From Perilla frutescens (Eukaryota; Streptophyta; Magnoliopsida; Lamiales; Lamiaceae), in assembly GCA_026008535.1 (NCBI GenBank), contig BRKX01000003.1, forward strand, positions 25,286,001 through 25,350,000: a stretch of DNA of 64,000 nucleotides, in the 5' to 3' direction. Shown here in pieces: positions 21,544 through 33,052 of this stretch. The notes beneath the pieces are model-generated. The model saw only the letters and a list, made by a program, of their open reading frames with translations, ran no database searches and had not been told where the DNA came from. A program made the position numbers and the translations under genes. Numbering within the stretch: the first letter of the stretch is position 1; each line of letters starts with the position of its first letter.

Positions 21544-22768
21544 ACTCCCCCACACTTAGCCTTTTGCTTGTCCTCAAGCAAACAAGAAATTAAAAACATG
21601 AAGCAAGAAGGAAAGATTTGCAAGTCAACCATGCAATTTGATCAAGTCTCATGGTTCCCACTTAAGTATTCATCATCCAAGAGCGTGAACATAATATCCA
21701 ATCAAGTGAGTTTCTTGCCCTCTCAAGACTAAGAAAAACAAATTAGGCTCAAATCATTCCAATTTAATTCCCCACGAATCACCTTCACATTTATTAAAAG
21801 AACAAAAATTCAAAGACATAAGGGATTGCAAACATAGGACGAGGGTCATTAGGTCTAATCATCGAGCCAACCCGAGCTTCCTAATACGGTTTCCCATACT
21901 CATCATGCAAGATGTTAAATGACATGACACACACATGAGAGGAGTAGAATCCCAAATGCAATCCCATTTATTTAAATAAATTTTTGGGGTGTGGGTCAAA
22001 ATTCACAAGGTGAAATCCGTAGGGAGGAAATCCCTAGTGTCCTTGTGTGGTTTCCCATGCTCATAGTTGAATAAATCAACTAGAGGAGTAGAGACCCTTA
22101 TTGCCCATTCTTTTTTATTATTTCTTTTTTATATATATATGGAAAAATGATTAGGGAATAATTTTCATAAGACAAGGCTAAACATGCTTCCTAATCCCTC
22201 AAGGACAAGACCTCTCAACACAATTCATCAAATTATGATCATCATTCAAAGACAATTCATGCTTAAGAGTGAAACCACGATAACAATTGATTCAAAATGA
22301 TTAACTTGAAAATAATTCCTTGAAGATTCATATCCAAAATTTTTCAAGTTTGACAATTGGGTAAAACATAAGGTTAAGTGGGAGAATTACAAAATACGCA
22401 ACATAATAAATACAATAAAATCAAGAACAATTGCAACCAATCTCAACACAATTTCAACAAAATCCAACAACACAATTGCATTCAATCAAAACAAAAACAA
22501 ACATCATCCAATTACTAACAATAAAACATAGCTAAACATCACCCCCACACTTAAACCATGCATTGTCCTCAATGGATGAAAAACAAATTCTACATAAAAG
22601 TAAAAGGGAAGAGAGTACATCATAAGATTGTAGAAGACCGGCAACGGATGCGGGTTCCTACAAAATAACACTACGAAACATGAAAATGAAATACGAATAT
22701 ACTAAAATGAAAAACAACGCACACGAACATGAAAATACATAAAAAAAGAACAGAAAATATAAAAGACT
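21544..22768 (-). other. Athila1 PPT and non-coding 3' tail
   Basis: The PPT lies at 21544-21560 (minus strand TAAGTGTGGGGGAGT). A second PPT-like block, TTTAAGTGTGGGGGTGATG on the minus strand, is at 22540-22558, each preceded by a GAGGACAA word. The stretch between is AT-rich without an ORF. Such duplicated AAGTGTGGGGG blocks are frequent near Athila 3' ends. Confidence 0.6.
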
Positions 22769-23554
22769 TCACTGCTCTGGTGGTGGAGAAGGTGGTGAAT
22801 GAAAAGACTGACGAGGTGGCATTGGGCAGGCGGTGGATGTGAGGGTCCATGCATTCCAGCTTTGCTCCAAGGACGTCATTCGCTCCTCGTGCGTGTCCAT
22901 GCGAGTGTAGAGGCCTCTAACATCATGGCGCACTGCGCTTATCTCCTCATGGATCACCTGAAAGGAGGCGTCAATATGCTTTTGGTTTTGCATCATGTGA
23001 GCGATGTGGTCCTACCTGTACTCCCTCATCGAGTCTAGGACTTGATGTTGAAATTGGCCCATGATGTTGGTGAGCGACTGCTGGAAATCCTACTGAAACT
23101 GACCCATAGGAGTGTCGAAGTATCCTTGGAAGGAGCTCCAATCTGGATTCAACATTTGGTATCCGTAATGTGGGGGCTACTGGTAGTGGTATTGCCCCTC
23201 CGCTTCCTGGTATTCTTCTCCGCCTTGCTCCTCTCCTTCATCGGCATCCTCGTCGCTCGCTTCATTGGGCTCATCTGATAGACCACACTGTTGTGCAGAC
23301 GAGGTGTTGGCTCCTCCAGTAAGTTGCATGGTACCCTGTTGTGCAAGCCTCAACTTCTCAACACAATTTATCTTAGTGTGAGGTCTCACCTAGCGCTCAT
23401 CATATATAATCTAAGCTCGTTTGAGCTCATCCTTGTCGATGCTATACTGACTAATTCTAGTTTGGCCAGATGGCGCCGAGCCATTTTCTTCACGCACCCC
23501 AAGTTTCACCGCTAAAGCTGAGGTGAAGGCGCAGAAAGAAGGATGCTGGAAATC
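22769..23554 (-). pseudogene. Athila1 downstream ORF, C-terminal part
   Basis: Minus-strand fragments in more than one frame. They include a stretch with SGQTRISQYSIDKDELKRA, an acidic segment SDEPNEASDEDADEGEEQGG, then repeated MGQFQ phrases, then VIHEEISAVRHDVRGLYTRM, which looks like a short coiled coil, and a Pro/Ser-rich end. It continues the ATHILA-like part of the preceding ORF. Several stops. The role is unknown; it occupies the env-like position. Confidence 0.45.
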
Positions 23555-24397
23555 TCATTGAAGCATGCCCTTGATGGCCGACCAAAGAAAGGTAGAGGGG
23601 TAAACTTTTTTCTTTTTCATGGCACACCACAAAAGATAGTCCTCCGTTGAATTTACTTTGTTGGCCTGCTCTTTTCTACTGACATTGTAGGCCAAGAATT
23701 TGTGTACTATTGACAGTGCGGGGTCCTGGATGTACTTGCTCGACGTCCCCTTGGGGTCCCAATTGTGCAAATCTGAAATTTCATACCAAGCTTTGGCAAC
23801 ATTGATGTCCGATGGCCGCTCTTTTATCCCCTTGGATGAAAAACCAAAATAGTCTTTCATGTTGGACAATGTGACCTCATATCTTTGCTCCAACATCCTA
23901 AAATTTACCGCTTTAATGGCCCAATAGGCCTTGTGCTCAATCTCTATGGGAAGATGACATGCTTTTCCATACACGAGGCGGTAAGGGTTCATTTCTAGAA
24001 TAGTCTTGTAAGCCATCCGGTATGCCCAAAGAGCGTCCGTTAGCTTTGTAGACCAATCCTTCATCGTCACATTCATGGTCTTCTTTAAAATGTTTTGAAT
24101 TTGCTTGTTGCTCGTCTCAACTTGATCGGAGGTTTGAGGGTGATATTGAGTAGCCACTTTGTGAGTCACACTATTCTTCTTCATCAATTTTTCAAAGAGC
24201 TTGTTGGTGAAATGCGTTCCACCATCGCTCATAATAGCTCGAGGGAATCCAAACCTACTCAAAATGTGCTCATGCATAAACTTGATAACCACATTAGCAT
24301 CACAAGACCTAGTGGGGATTGCCTCAACCCACTTAGACATGTAATCAACGGCTAATAGGATATATTCAAAACCAAATGAGTTAGGAAATGGTCCCAT
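23555..24397 (-). pseudogene. Athila1 integrase core joined to ATHILA-like domain
   Basis: 280 codons open. The N-terminal half is the rve integrase core: [19 protein letters not shown] (second catalytic Asp) and [14 protein letters not shown] with the catalytic Glu; the first Asp lies in AVDYMSKW. Integrase inserts cDNA into the genome. After [20 protein letters not shown] the usual integrase C-terminus is missing. The frame instead runs into [35 protein letters not shown] and [10 protein letters not shown], which resembles the ATHILA ORF1 type of protein. This looks like an in-frame deletion fusion. Confidence 0.75.
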
Positions 24398-24484
24398 AAA
24401 ATCAATACCCCAAACATCAAAAATTTAAACAACAAGATTGACATTTAAAGGCATTTCATTTCTTCTCCCAATATTGTCAAGTAT

Positions 24485-24682
24485 TTAGCACTTATCACAT
24501 GAAAGGCAATAAACATGAGCATCCTTAAAAATGGAAGGCCAATACAAACCGGATTGCAAGATTTTTCGGGCCGTCTTTTGCCTTAAAAAATGGCCACCAC
24601 AATGAGAAGCATGGCAAAAGGTCAAGACATCGGTTTGTTCCTCCTCCAGGACACATCTTCGAATCACCTCGTCTTTTTCCAA
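24485..24682 (-). pseudogene. Athila1 integrase N-terminal zinc domain
   Basis: HASHCGGHFLRQKTARKILQ, then YWPSIFKDAHVYCLSCDKC, gives the HHCC zinc-binding motif (H...H...C..C) that begins retroviral-type integrases. It is separated from the core by stops and a frameshift at 24398-24484. Confidence 0.8.
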
Positions 24683-24712
24683 GTGGAAAAGGTATGGATC
24701 ATCCCAAAAGTA

Positions 24713-25648
24713 CTACCTACACATTGCCAAAAATCTTTTCCTTTCTTGAAAGGTAAGGTTAGGCCTCATTTTATCACAAGCAAGATAATTAACAATGTCG
24801 GCATACCATGGAGAGGAATTAAGTGCAAGAGCATGCTCATATGGAAATGAATCACAATCAACTCCTTTCTCATGCGATAAATCGAAATTTTCATCAACGG
24901 AGAAGCGAGATAGATGGTCCGCTACCACATTTTCATACCCCTTTCTATCTTTGATTTCAACATCAAATTCTTGCACAAGCAAGATCCACCTAATGAGTCT
25001 AGGTTTGGCTTGGGGCTTGGTCAACAAATGCCTAAGAGCTGCATGGTCACTATGCACAATCACTTTAGAACCTAAGATGTAGGATCTAAATTTATCCAAT
25101 GAAAACACAACGGCAAGCAATTCTTTTTCAGATGTAGTGTAATTTACTTGAGCACTATTCAAGGTGAGGCTAGCATAGTAAATTACATGAAGAATTTTAT
25201 CCACACGTTTACCCAAAACTGCACCCACAGTGGAATTTGATGCATCACACATGATTTCAAAAGGTAATGACCAATTAGGGAGAATGACAATAGGTGCAGT
25301 AATCAATTTCTCCTTAAGAGTGTTAAAAGCATGCAAGGATTTTTCATCAAACTCAAAAGGAACATCTTGAGCAAGTAAATGGCATAGAGGTTGGCTAATT
25401 TTTGAGAAGTCTTTTATAAACCGACGGTAAAAACCGGCATGGCCTAGAAAAAATCTACCACATTTTACATTGACGGGAGGAGGTAATTTTTCAATTACAT
25501 CAACCTTAGCCTTGTCTACACTCATTCCTTCTTCAGAAACAATATGCCGAAGGACTATGCCACTAGTAACCATAAAATGATTCTTCTTCCAACAAAGAGT
25601 AAGGCTACTTTCAATGCATCTCCTTAAAACAAGTTCTAACTTATCCAA
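24713..25648 (-). pseudogene. Athila1 RT end and RNase H
   Basis: It begins in the RT thumb ([46 protein letters not shown]), then RNase [14 protein letters not shown] (first catalytic Asp), [18 protein letters not shown] (Glu), [12 protein letters not shown] (Asp) and VVADHLSR (final Asp). All four catalytic positions are present. The tail [14 protein letters not shown] links to integrase. This frame is open for 311 codons, the best kept part of Athila1. Confidence 0.85.
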
Positions 25649-26586
25649 ACAATCAAAAAATGAAGACCCAAAGACGGAAAATCATCCATGAATACTTCAA
25701 TGAAATCACCAATCATTTCGAAAAAGATAGAAAACATGCACCTTTGAAATGTGCCCGATGCATTGCATAGTCCAAATGGCATTCTTCTACAAGCAAATGT
25801 GCCAAACGGGCAAGTGAAGGCGGTCTTGGCTTGGTCCTTAGGAGCAATAGCCACCTGAAAATAACCCTATAAACTGTTAAGGAAACAATAGAAACTATGA
25901 CCGGAAAATTTATCAAGTATTTGATCAATGAAAGGAAGGGGAAAATGGTCTTTTCGAGTGGCGGCATTTAGCTTTCGGTAGTCAATGCACATTCTCCGCC
26001 CGGTGGTGGTTCAAGTAGCCACATGCTCTCCTCTATCATTTTCCACCACTGTGATTCCTCCTTTCTTAGGCACCACATGGACCGGGCTCACCCATTCACT
26101 ATCGGCTACAGGATAGATAATCCCCTCCGCTAGGAGCTTGAGAATCTCCTTCTTGACGACCTCTATCAACACGGGATTGAGCCGCCTTTGTCCTTCTCTA
26201 ACCGGCTTGGCCCCTTCCTTGAGAATGATCTGATACATGCACATCAAGGGGCTAATGCCTTTGATGTCGGAAAGGTTCCATCCAATAGCTTGCTTGTTTC
26301 TCTTGAGTACGGCTACCAAGATATCTTCTTCTTCTTTTTCAATCCCGGCAAAGACGATCACGGGCTTCTTTTCCTCTTCATCAAGGTACACATATTTGAG
26401 ATGAGATGGGAGCTCCTTGAGCTCAAGTTCGGGAGAGGGTTTCACTTCCTCTTCGGTCAAAGCAAGAACTTCCATCAAGCTTACTCCTTCTCCTAACAAA
26501 ATCTCCATCTCCTCAGAATCCAACTCGTCTCCCCCCATACTTGAGGTAAGATTCTTCCATAGCAAGTTCTTCGGACAAGGCTTCAC
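25636..26586 (-). pseudogene. Athila1 reverse transcriptase
   Basis: HLKYVYLDEEEKKPVIV linker, LLAEGIIYPVADSEWVSPVH (RT start), MCIDYRKLNAATRKDHFPLP, CPFGTFACRRMPFGLCNA and EVFMDDF. The active-site pair is MDD rather than the common YxDD, as is usual in Athila RTs. Stops or frameshifts occur around 26010 and 25870, and near 25650 where it passes to the next frame. RT copies element RNA into DNA. Confidence 0.85.
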
Positions 26587-26590
26587 TCCT

Positions 26591-26978
26591 TCAATGGGAG
26601 CCTATTTCCTGCAAGAAAACCTCCTCGGCCAAGGTATCAATAGTATCGATAAAAGAGCAATTTTCCTCAAAGGAGGAGACGGGAATAGTTTTGTTTTCAT
26701 GGACGGAAAAAGACACAATTTCTCCTAACATTGACATTTTTAGAGTCCCATTTTTGACATCAATCAAGGTGTTTGTTGTAGCCATGAAAGGTCTATCTAG
26801 GAGTAGTATGTGCTATTTACCCATTTCTTGTACATCTCCCACATCTAAAACAACAAAATCAACCGGGATTATCAATCCACCCACCTTAACTAGAATGTCC
26901 TCAATTATTCCTCTAGGATATCTCATGGACCTATCCGCCAATTGTAGATACATTCTAGTTGGTTTCAAATTACCTAAC
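26591..26978 (-). pseudogene. Athila1 protease end and linker
   Basis: Continues protease from the other side of copia D. ADRSMRYPRGIIEDILVKV, IIPVDFVVLDVGD and LLDRPFMATTNTLIDVKNG are standard for Athila protease. It carries a stop after DVQEMGK. At 26974-26978 it ends in the target site CTAAC, which is repeated at 40363-40367. Confidence 0.8.
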
Positions 26979-27495
26979 TGTTAGGAAAAACTATCAAGGA
27001 ACCCCTAGATTAGGTTTTGATGAGATGTCAAAATTATTTGTGAAAAACTGACTAAAATTCAAGTTGTAGATCGGAGCTGATCAATCCAAGGCATCATAAA
27101 AAAAGAAATCAAGCAAAGTCAAAGTCAACCAATCAAGAGTATGGTCCGCAAGCTGAAGGATACGTCATTCAGTCAGAAGTCAACTCAACTGAGAAGTCAA
27201 GAAGTTGAATCAGTCGAAACAAACTGACAACTAAGTCAGCTAAGCTGAGGGAGAAAATAGTAAACTAAAGGAACTGATAAGAGATCAGCTTAGACTGAAG
27301 ACTGGAAGTATCCAACTGATGACCAAACTGAAGTAAACAAGACAGATCAGCTAAAGGCCAGAACTGTAGTCAACCAGCTTGTAATTAATCAAGCTGACAA
27401 GAAGGCTCAAGTGAAATCAATCAAGCTGACAAGATAGTTGAGAACTTGAGAACAATCGAACTGCAGAAACAAAGCTCAGAACTGAAAAACTGGAG

Positions 27496-27803
27496 CAACT
27501 GTCAAACTTAGCTGACAAGCTCACGACTGTCAACTGAAGCAACAGTCCAACTCAGCTGACAAGCTCGCGACTGTCAACTGAAGCAATAGCCAAACTCAGC
27601 TGACAAGCTCACAACTACTAACTGGAGCAATAGTCAAACTCAGCTGGCAAGCTCGGAACTGCCAACTGGAGCAATAGTCGAACTCAGCTAATAAGCTCAG
27701 AACTGCCAACTGGAGCAATAGTCGAACTCAGCTGACAAGCTCGGAACTGTCAACTGGAGCAATAACTAAACTGAGCTGACAAGTCCAGAACTGCCAACTA
27801 GAA
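27496..27803 (+). repeat. Seven 44-bp tandem repeats in U3 (copia D 5' LTR)
   Basis: Exact 44-base period, units starting at 27496, 27540, 27584, 27628, 27672, 27716 and 27760. Each unit has a form of CTCAGCTGACAAGCTC with the E-box-like palindrome CAGCTG or CAGCTA, and ends ACTGGAG or ACTGAAG. It lies about 235-540 bases before the TATA box. It is repeated at 39051-39358 in the 3' LTR. Confidence 0.9.
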
Positions 27804-28037
27804 CTCAAAACTGTGAGGAAAGCTGAAGCCAGAGAACCCTGGAGTTTATTGCTCAAGCTGCCGAATCTTGGAATAAATGCGTTAACAAAGATCCTGGAAT
27901 TAAATATCCAATGAAGATCGATTGGTAGAGTAATGGCTACTTCAACCAAAAGCTCCAAGCGATCATCTTTCATTGATGAGCCAACAGAGCCACCGATTAA
28001 TGGACAATGGAACTCAACGGTCATAAAATCACTCCTC

Positions 28038-28045
28038 TATAAAAG
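28038..28045 (+). promoter_or_regulatory. TATA box in copia D 5' LTR
   Basis: TATAAAAG preceded by CACTCCTC and conserved in the 3' LTR (39593-39600) and in copia A. Probable promoter of the element's genomic RNA. Confidence 0.7.
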
Positions 28046-28728
28046 ATGAGTGAATCAGAGTTTAAAATAACTTTGAGAAGAGCCAAGAAGAATCCTTCAC
28101 CTACACAACTTTCGCATATACAAGCAAGAGTTTTTCTTTCTCCCTCCCACTCAAGCTCAAGTTCAGCATTTGATAGAAACTGCGAGAGTCCAACTGAGAA
28201 GAAGAAATTCATAGAGTCAAGATAATCAGCCAGCTATTGACAATCCAGCCAGGGCTGTCATCTCAGTTTCAGCAAGACAACGATCAACTACTCAGCTCAA
28301 TTGAAGGAGCACGTCAGTTGATAACCCCTGTTCAAGATTAACCTCTTGAAGATCGAAAGAGATCTAAAACCTTGTAAAGACGACAATAGAACCTACCTTC
28401 CTAGCAAGCAGTTAGGGACTTCAAGTGTGAGCCGTAGACCCGTTGAGGTAGCGAGCAGTTACCAGGTTCAGCCAACTGCCTTCATTTCATAATTTGTAAA
28501 GAAACTCAAGTTATATAGTGAAGTTGCCCTTCTGCGGAAGGAAGAGAGGACGTAGAAGTTTGAGACTTCGAACCTCTATAAATTGCTTGTGTCTTGTACT
28601 ATTTTGATTATTGCATATCTCTGAACTGCACACACAACATCACACAAGCTGCACTCAAACTGTCTTAATTGATCAATAAGTTTGTGCATAGATAAGTTTT
28701 ACTAAGCGAGTCAAAGGGCCCCTGTTAT

Positions 28729-30152
28729 TGTTGGGGTTTTTTCGAATTGAACCACCGCAGGATCTAATTGGATGTTCATTAATCCTAATGTCATGTAGAT
28801 CATAAATTCATGCATCTCATATGTTTTAATTAACCGAGTTTAATTAACATGCAAATCCGGTTTAAACGATTCTATTAAAGCGGAAACATAGAATCGAAAA
28901 ACGACTTACAAATCAAACGACGGGTGGAGGACAAGATTAAAGGTCTAATCTTGTTGTTGTGTATGATGATGATCGGCGCCCACTGTGATATTCCACTCCT
29001 TGATCTTCTGTTGTATTCCCGGACTGAATCTAGTTTCAGGGTGGGCTGAAATCTACTAGATCGGTATGGAATCTGTGGAGATAAAGAGAACACAAGAGGA
29101 GCTGATTATTACTCTTAAAATTTCGTCCCCCACCTCCCTATTTATAGGGGAGGTGGTCGAAATTTCAGTGTCCCAACCCTACTGGGTTTGGGCCTCTATC
29201 CCTTTTTCTATCTCCAGTCCATTAAAGTCATATTGGGCTACAACAGGGATCTAGAAGAATATTAAATTGGCCTGCTAATTTATTTAATTTCCAATATCCA
29301 ATAAACTTAGGATATTATTAAATAAATTAAGTATTATTTTTATTCCACTAAAGAAATAATACTGACCTACCAATTTAATACATATTTCTGAATATGCTTT
29401 CTCCTTTAGTCCAGCCATTCCCCGCGTTTAAGATATAATGCCCATTAATTAATTATGTAAGCTTCTGACAGCTATAATTAATTAATATCTTATCCTTGAG
29501 TAGTACCACACAAGCTTTACTCATGCACGGAATAAATTCCACCTGCAGGGTTTCAGCATGAACTTGCATTTCCTCAAGGGGGCACCATCAAACTGGCGCA
29601 CCAGGACACGGTGCCCCTACATATTGCACAACCCATCATAAGTGTAAATGTCACAACCCAAGATATCGAGATTATTGATTCTTATGAAAGAATCTCACCC
29701 TTTGATAAATCAAAGCTGCAAACACTACACGTATATGTCTGCCAACATATAGGGGTTAAGAACCCGAACTCTGTGGATTCTTATTCTCTCATTTAAGGTC
29801 AGAATAGAGAATAGAATCCTAAGTAGATCCTCCTCAATACACTTGACCATGTATTAGAATAATCAGTTAGTCAAGACAAACTAACTATCAGATTATTCTA
29901 CGGCGTACCGATAGCAGGTTCAGTGCCATCTAAACCGTGAGCCTTTTAATACATTACAAGGAACCTGATGATATGATCTAACTATGTGTTTACCCACACC
30001 ATATCATCTACAATGTAAGTATAGTGAACATGCATATAAATATAGCAATTTAAATGCAAACAGTGACTGCAATAATATTCATTCTATATCATCATAAAAC
30101 CATTATTAATAATGTATACAAAAGACAGGTCTTCTAGTATACAAAACCAACA
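28729..30152 (-). mobile_element. Solo LTR of copia family C (1,424 bp) with TSD GTTAT
   Basis: Plus-strand ends are TGTTGGGGTTTTTTCG and AGTATACAAAACCAACA. It matches, in inverse orientation, the copia C 3' LTR at 56225-57667 (TGTTAGTTTTGTATACTGG to AAAACACCAACA). Flanked by GTTAT (28724-28728, 30153-30157); the uninterrupted 3' LTR of copia D reads CCTATTATTCCGC at this place. No interior, so it is a recombination remnant. Its TATA box sits in an inverted repeat at 29130-29156. Confidence 0.93.
29130..29156 (-). promoter_or_regulatory. TATA box inside an inverted repeat (family C LTR)
   Basis: CCACCTCCC, then TATTTATA (TATAAATA on the minus strand), then GGGGAGGTGG: nine-base perfect arms around the TATA box. 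The sister LTR at 57221-57250 keeps the TATA (57230-57237) and one arm, with changes in the other. Confidence 0.55.
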
Positions 30153-30236
30153 GTTATTCCACATTTGAAGTGAAATGTTTTAATCAGTTTATTCACCCCC
30201 CTCTAAACTGATATTGACTCACCCGGGACCAATAAG

Positions 30237-30248
30237 TGGTATCAGAGC
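30237..30248 (+). other. Primer-binding site of copia D (tRNA-Met)
   Basis: TGGTATCAGAGC two bases after the 5' LTR end, complementary to the 3' end of initiator tRNA-Met; identical to the PBS of copia A. Confidence 0.93.
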
Positions 30249-30322
30249 GGTTGATTCTAAAGATCAGCCGTTTCTGCAGATCAACTGAATCAGATCTACT
30301 TATCTGTGCTAACATTTCAGCT

Positions 30323-32884
30323 ATGGAAAACCATAAGCTACCTTTGTTTTCAGTTGAGAACTATGATAACTGGAGCAGGAGAATAAAGGCTCACCTCTGC
30401 TCAATTCATGAGAATATGTGGGAAGTCATCGAAGATGGTCCAATCATCATCATGATGGACAATGATGCTCACATAGTTGATATCAATCAACCTGCAAGGG
30501 TTCTAAAGCCAACTAATCTTCTTACCAGCGAAGAGAAAAAGCTAAAAAATCTAGAGTTCGTTGCTCAAGCCGCATTATTCCAAACTCTAGATGAAGACAG
30601 AATGAAGAACACAAAGAACTTTACAACTGCCAAGAAGATATGGGACCTACTAGCAGATCTATGTAAAGAGTTCGAAGCCATCAAAGGAAAAAAGCTCCAA
30701 CTGGCAGTCGACAAATATGAATCCTTCAAAATGCAGCAAGAGGAGTCCATCTTAAGCCTTGAAACCAGATTTCTTGGCATTATCAGTGAGATGAACAACC
30801 TCGGGAGGATTTATCCCAACTCTGAGATGAATTCCAAGATATTGGATAATCTTACTGAAGAATGGGATATGAAAGTGATAGCTACAAAGGAATCAAGAAA
30901 TCTAAATAGCATCACTCCAAGGGAACTATTTGGTTCTCTCAAAGCTCATGAGTATAGTCTAAACCGAAAGAAGGAAGCATCAACATCGTCAGCTCAAGAT
31001 ACAGCTTTCTACGGTGAAAGGAACCAGTTTAGAGACACTCGAGGAAGGAACAACTTCCGACCTAGGAGCTCACCAGCCAAAGAACATCAAGACGGATCTT
31101 CAACTGAATGAAAAAGAGAAGCAACTGAAAAGAAGAAGAATCTAACTGATGACATCAATGATCAAATCCAATCAGTTACCAGGTTGCTAGAAAAGTTGAA
31201 GAGAGTTCGGGATAAACAATCAGTTCCACCTCAAACTAATGAAATCCCAAAAGATGAGAGAACTTATCAACCAGCTGAACCATTCAAGAGTGGCAACCGA
31301 AATCTTGGAGAATGCTTTCACTACCACAAACAAGGACATTATAGATTTGAATGTCCAGAACTCCCTGAAGACAAGAAAGCCAAGGTGAGGAGAAGCTTCT
31401 TCAAAAGAAAAGCAATGGTTGCAAACCTTAAGAATGCCGTGCTAGATGATTCAGACTATCCTTCTGGAATTGATTCTGACGGTTACAGCTCAGATGATGA
31501 AGCGCTATTCTGCCTCATGGCTGACAATGATGAAGAGGTTATTACAGCTGATTCACAAACCTCTTTTTATCATATAAATGAAGCAACTGTCTCTAGTAAT
31601 GAACTTGATATGAAACTTATGATGCTAGAAGACCAATTAGCTTCAATATCCTGCTTGCATGTTGAACCGAGAACTGAAATTGAGAACTGCTGATCTAGAG
31701 GCTGAAAATCAAAAACTCAAACAAGAGATCCATGAAAGAGAAAAAGTAACTCTAAAGTTCAAAAAGGGATCTCAAACCTTAGATGAGATATTAAATCATC
31801 AAAGAACTGGAACTAACAGCTCATGGCTAGGATTTAGCAAGTTCACTGCTCTACAAAAGGGAAAAGCAGTTGCCCAACCCAGTGATAAGGGAATCCTAAA
31901 AGGGTTCACTAGATCTCATGATCAGCTAGCTGAGTCAACCAAAGGAAAAGGAATATTGAAAAATCCTCAAACTCAGCCTAGACAATCTGGTCAGTTTTAC
32001 CAAACAAAAACACCAGGCCAAATGAAGCCCAATTTTCAGCTAAGACCATCAGCTCACTCAAGCCAACCCACTCGCTCAAAGCCTCCAGTTCAACAAAGAC
32101 CATGATCTCAACAAAGAATGCCCCCAAGACAAACTGATAGATCAGCCCTCTTTAGAAGGAAAAATTAGTTTGGATCTCAAGTCTATCCTACGAAGAAGTT
32201 CAATCAGAACACCTATAAGAGAGATCAAAGAAATTCATTTGAACCCTACCATCATTATAATGAGTACTTAGATTCCAGAAATGAGCCAAAAAAGTTCATT
32301 CTAATAAACTGGAAACATACAAAACACCGATCTGATCATAGAACTCAAAGGTCTCAAGGCCAAAGCATTTTAGTTGAATTGTTTTATCCAACTAATTCTC
32401 AACGCAGGCATCATTTAACTGATTCAAATCAGAATAGAAAAGTTGAGAGAAAATCTAAACTAATCAGGCGATCCAAGTCAGTTGGATCTCTGGATGATAA
32501 GAAGCCAAAAGTTTGGCAAGTTTGGATTCCAAAAAGCTTGATGAATCAACAAGGACCCGATATAAAACGGGTCCCTAAATGATAATCCTTGTTCTTGCAG
32601 GATAAGAGCATCCTATCTACGAAGAAAACCAAAGACATTTGGTATTTAGATAGCGGGTGCTCCAAGCACATGACCGGAGACAGAGAAGATCTCGATGTTT
32701 ATGAAAAAGTCAAGGGTCCACTTGTCACGTTTGGAGACAACTCCAAAAGCCGAACCATTGGAGAAGGGTTCGTAGTCAAAGGAAAAGTAGTAAATGGAGT
32801 TTCCCACGTGGATGGACTGAAGCACAAACTACTCAGCATCATCCAGCTGTGCGACAATGGATACTCAGTTGACTTCACTAAAGA
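30323..32884 (+). pseudogene. Copia D gag-protease, decayed
   Basis: Starts at Met 30323 (MENHKLPLFSVENYDNWSRR). The UBN2-type gag core is intact for about 260 codons (KNLEFVAQAALFQTLDEDRM, LSLETRFLGIISEMNNL, ITPRELFGSLKAHEYSL). A stop at 31109-31111 follows, then a linker and the zinc knuckle CFHYHKQGHYRFEC, in which the second Cys is Tyr. DDEALFCLMADNDEE is a typical Sirevirus acidic motif. About 35 codons of the coiled coil present in copia A are deleted near 31665. Then a Pro/Gln tail and DIWYLDSGCSKHMTGD, the protease DSG motif, up to YSVDFTKD where pol breaks off. Confidence 0.87.
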
Positions 32885-33052
32885 CCCCTGCAGCAACAGG
32901 TTAAACTGCACACTAAGCAGATCAAGCAGCTGCAAGCCCATCCAAGGCTCCAGTCAGCTGAAACTGAGTCAGAAAACAGTGATGAGGATGAAGAAGAGGA
33001 CCTCATTGAACCGCTGGCCAAGAGAAGAAAAACTGATCACAAGAAGGACTAA
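32885..33052 (+). pseudogene. Copia D ORF1 remnant (56 codons)
   Basis: Reading CCC at 32885 gives LQQQVKLHTKQIKQLQAH, an acidic run (SENSDEDEEEDLIEP) and KRRKTDHKKD with the stop at 33050-33052. This matches the C-terminus of copia B ORF1 (acidic, then SSRKSKKKK). It directly follows the protease region, so everything from integrase to most of ORF1 has been deleted between about 32884 and 32885. Confidence 0.75.

Larger units (their letters stand above)
26979..30234 (+). repeat. 5' LTR of copia D, interrupted by a solo LTR
   Basis: Starts TGTTAGGAAAAACTATC and ends GGGACCAATA (the final CA is mutated to TA). Removing the inserted LTR (28729-30152) and one TSD copy (5 bp) leaves 1,827 bp against 1,829 bp for the 3' LTR. 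Contains seven 44-bp repeats and a TATA box. Confidence 0.93.

Noticed and set aside
27728..28212. Minus-strand frames of 98 and 63 codons, repeated at 39283-39842
   Set aside because: They recur only because the two copia D LTRs are copies; they run antisense through the 44-bp repeats.
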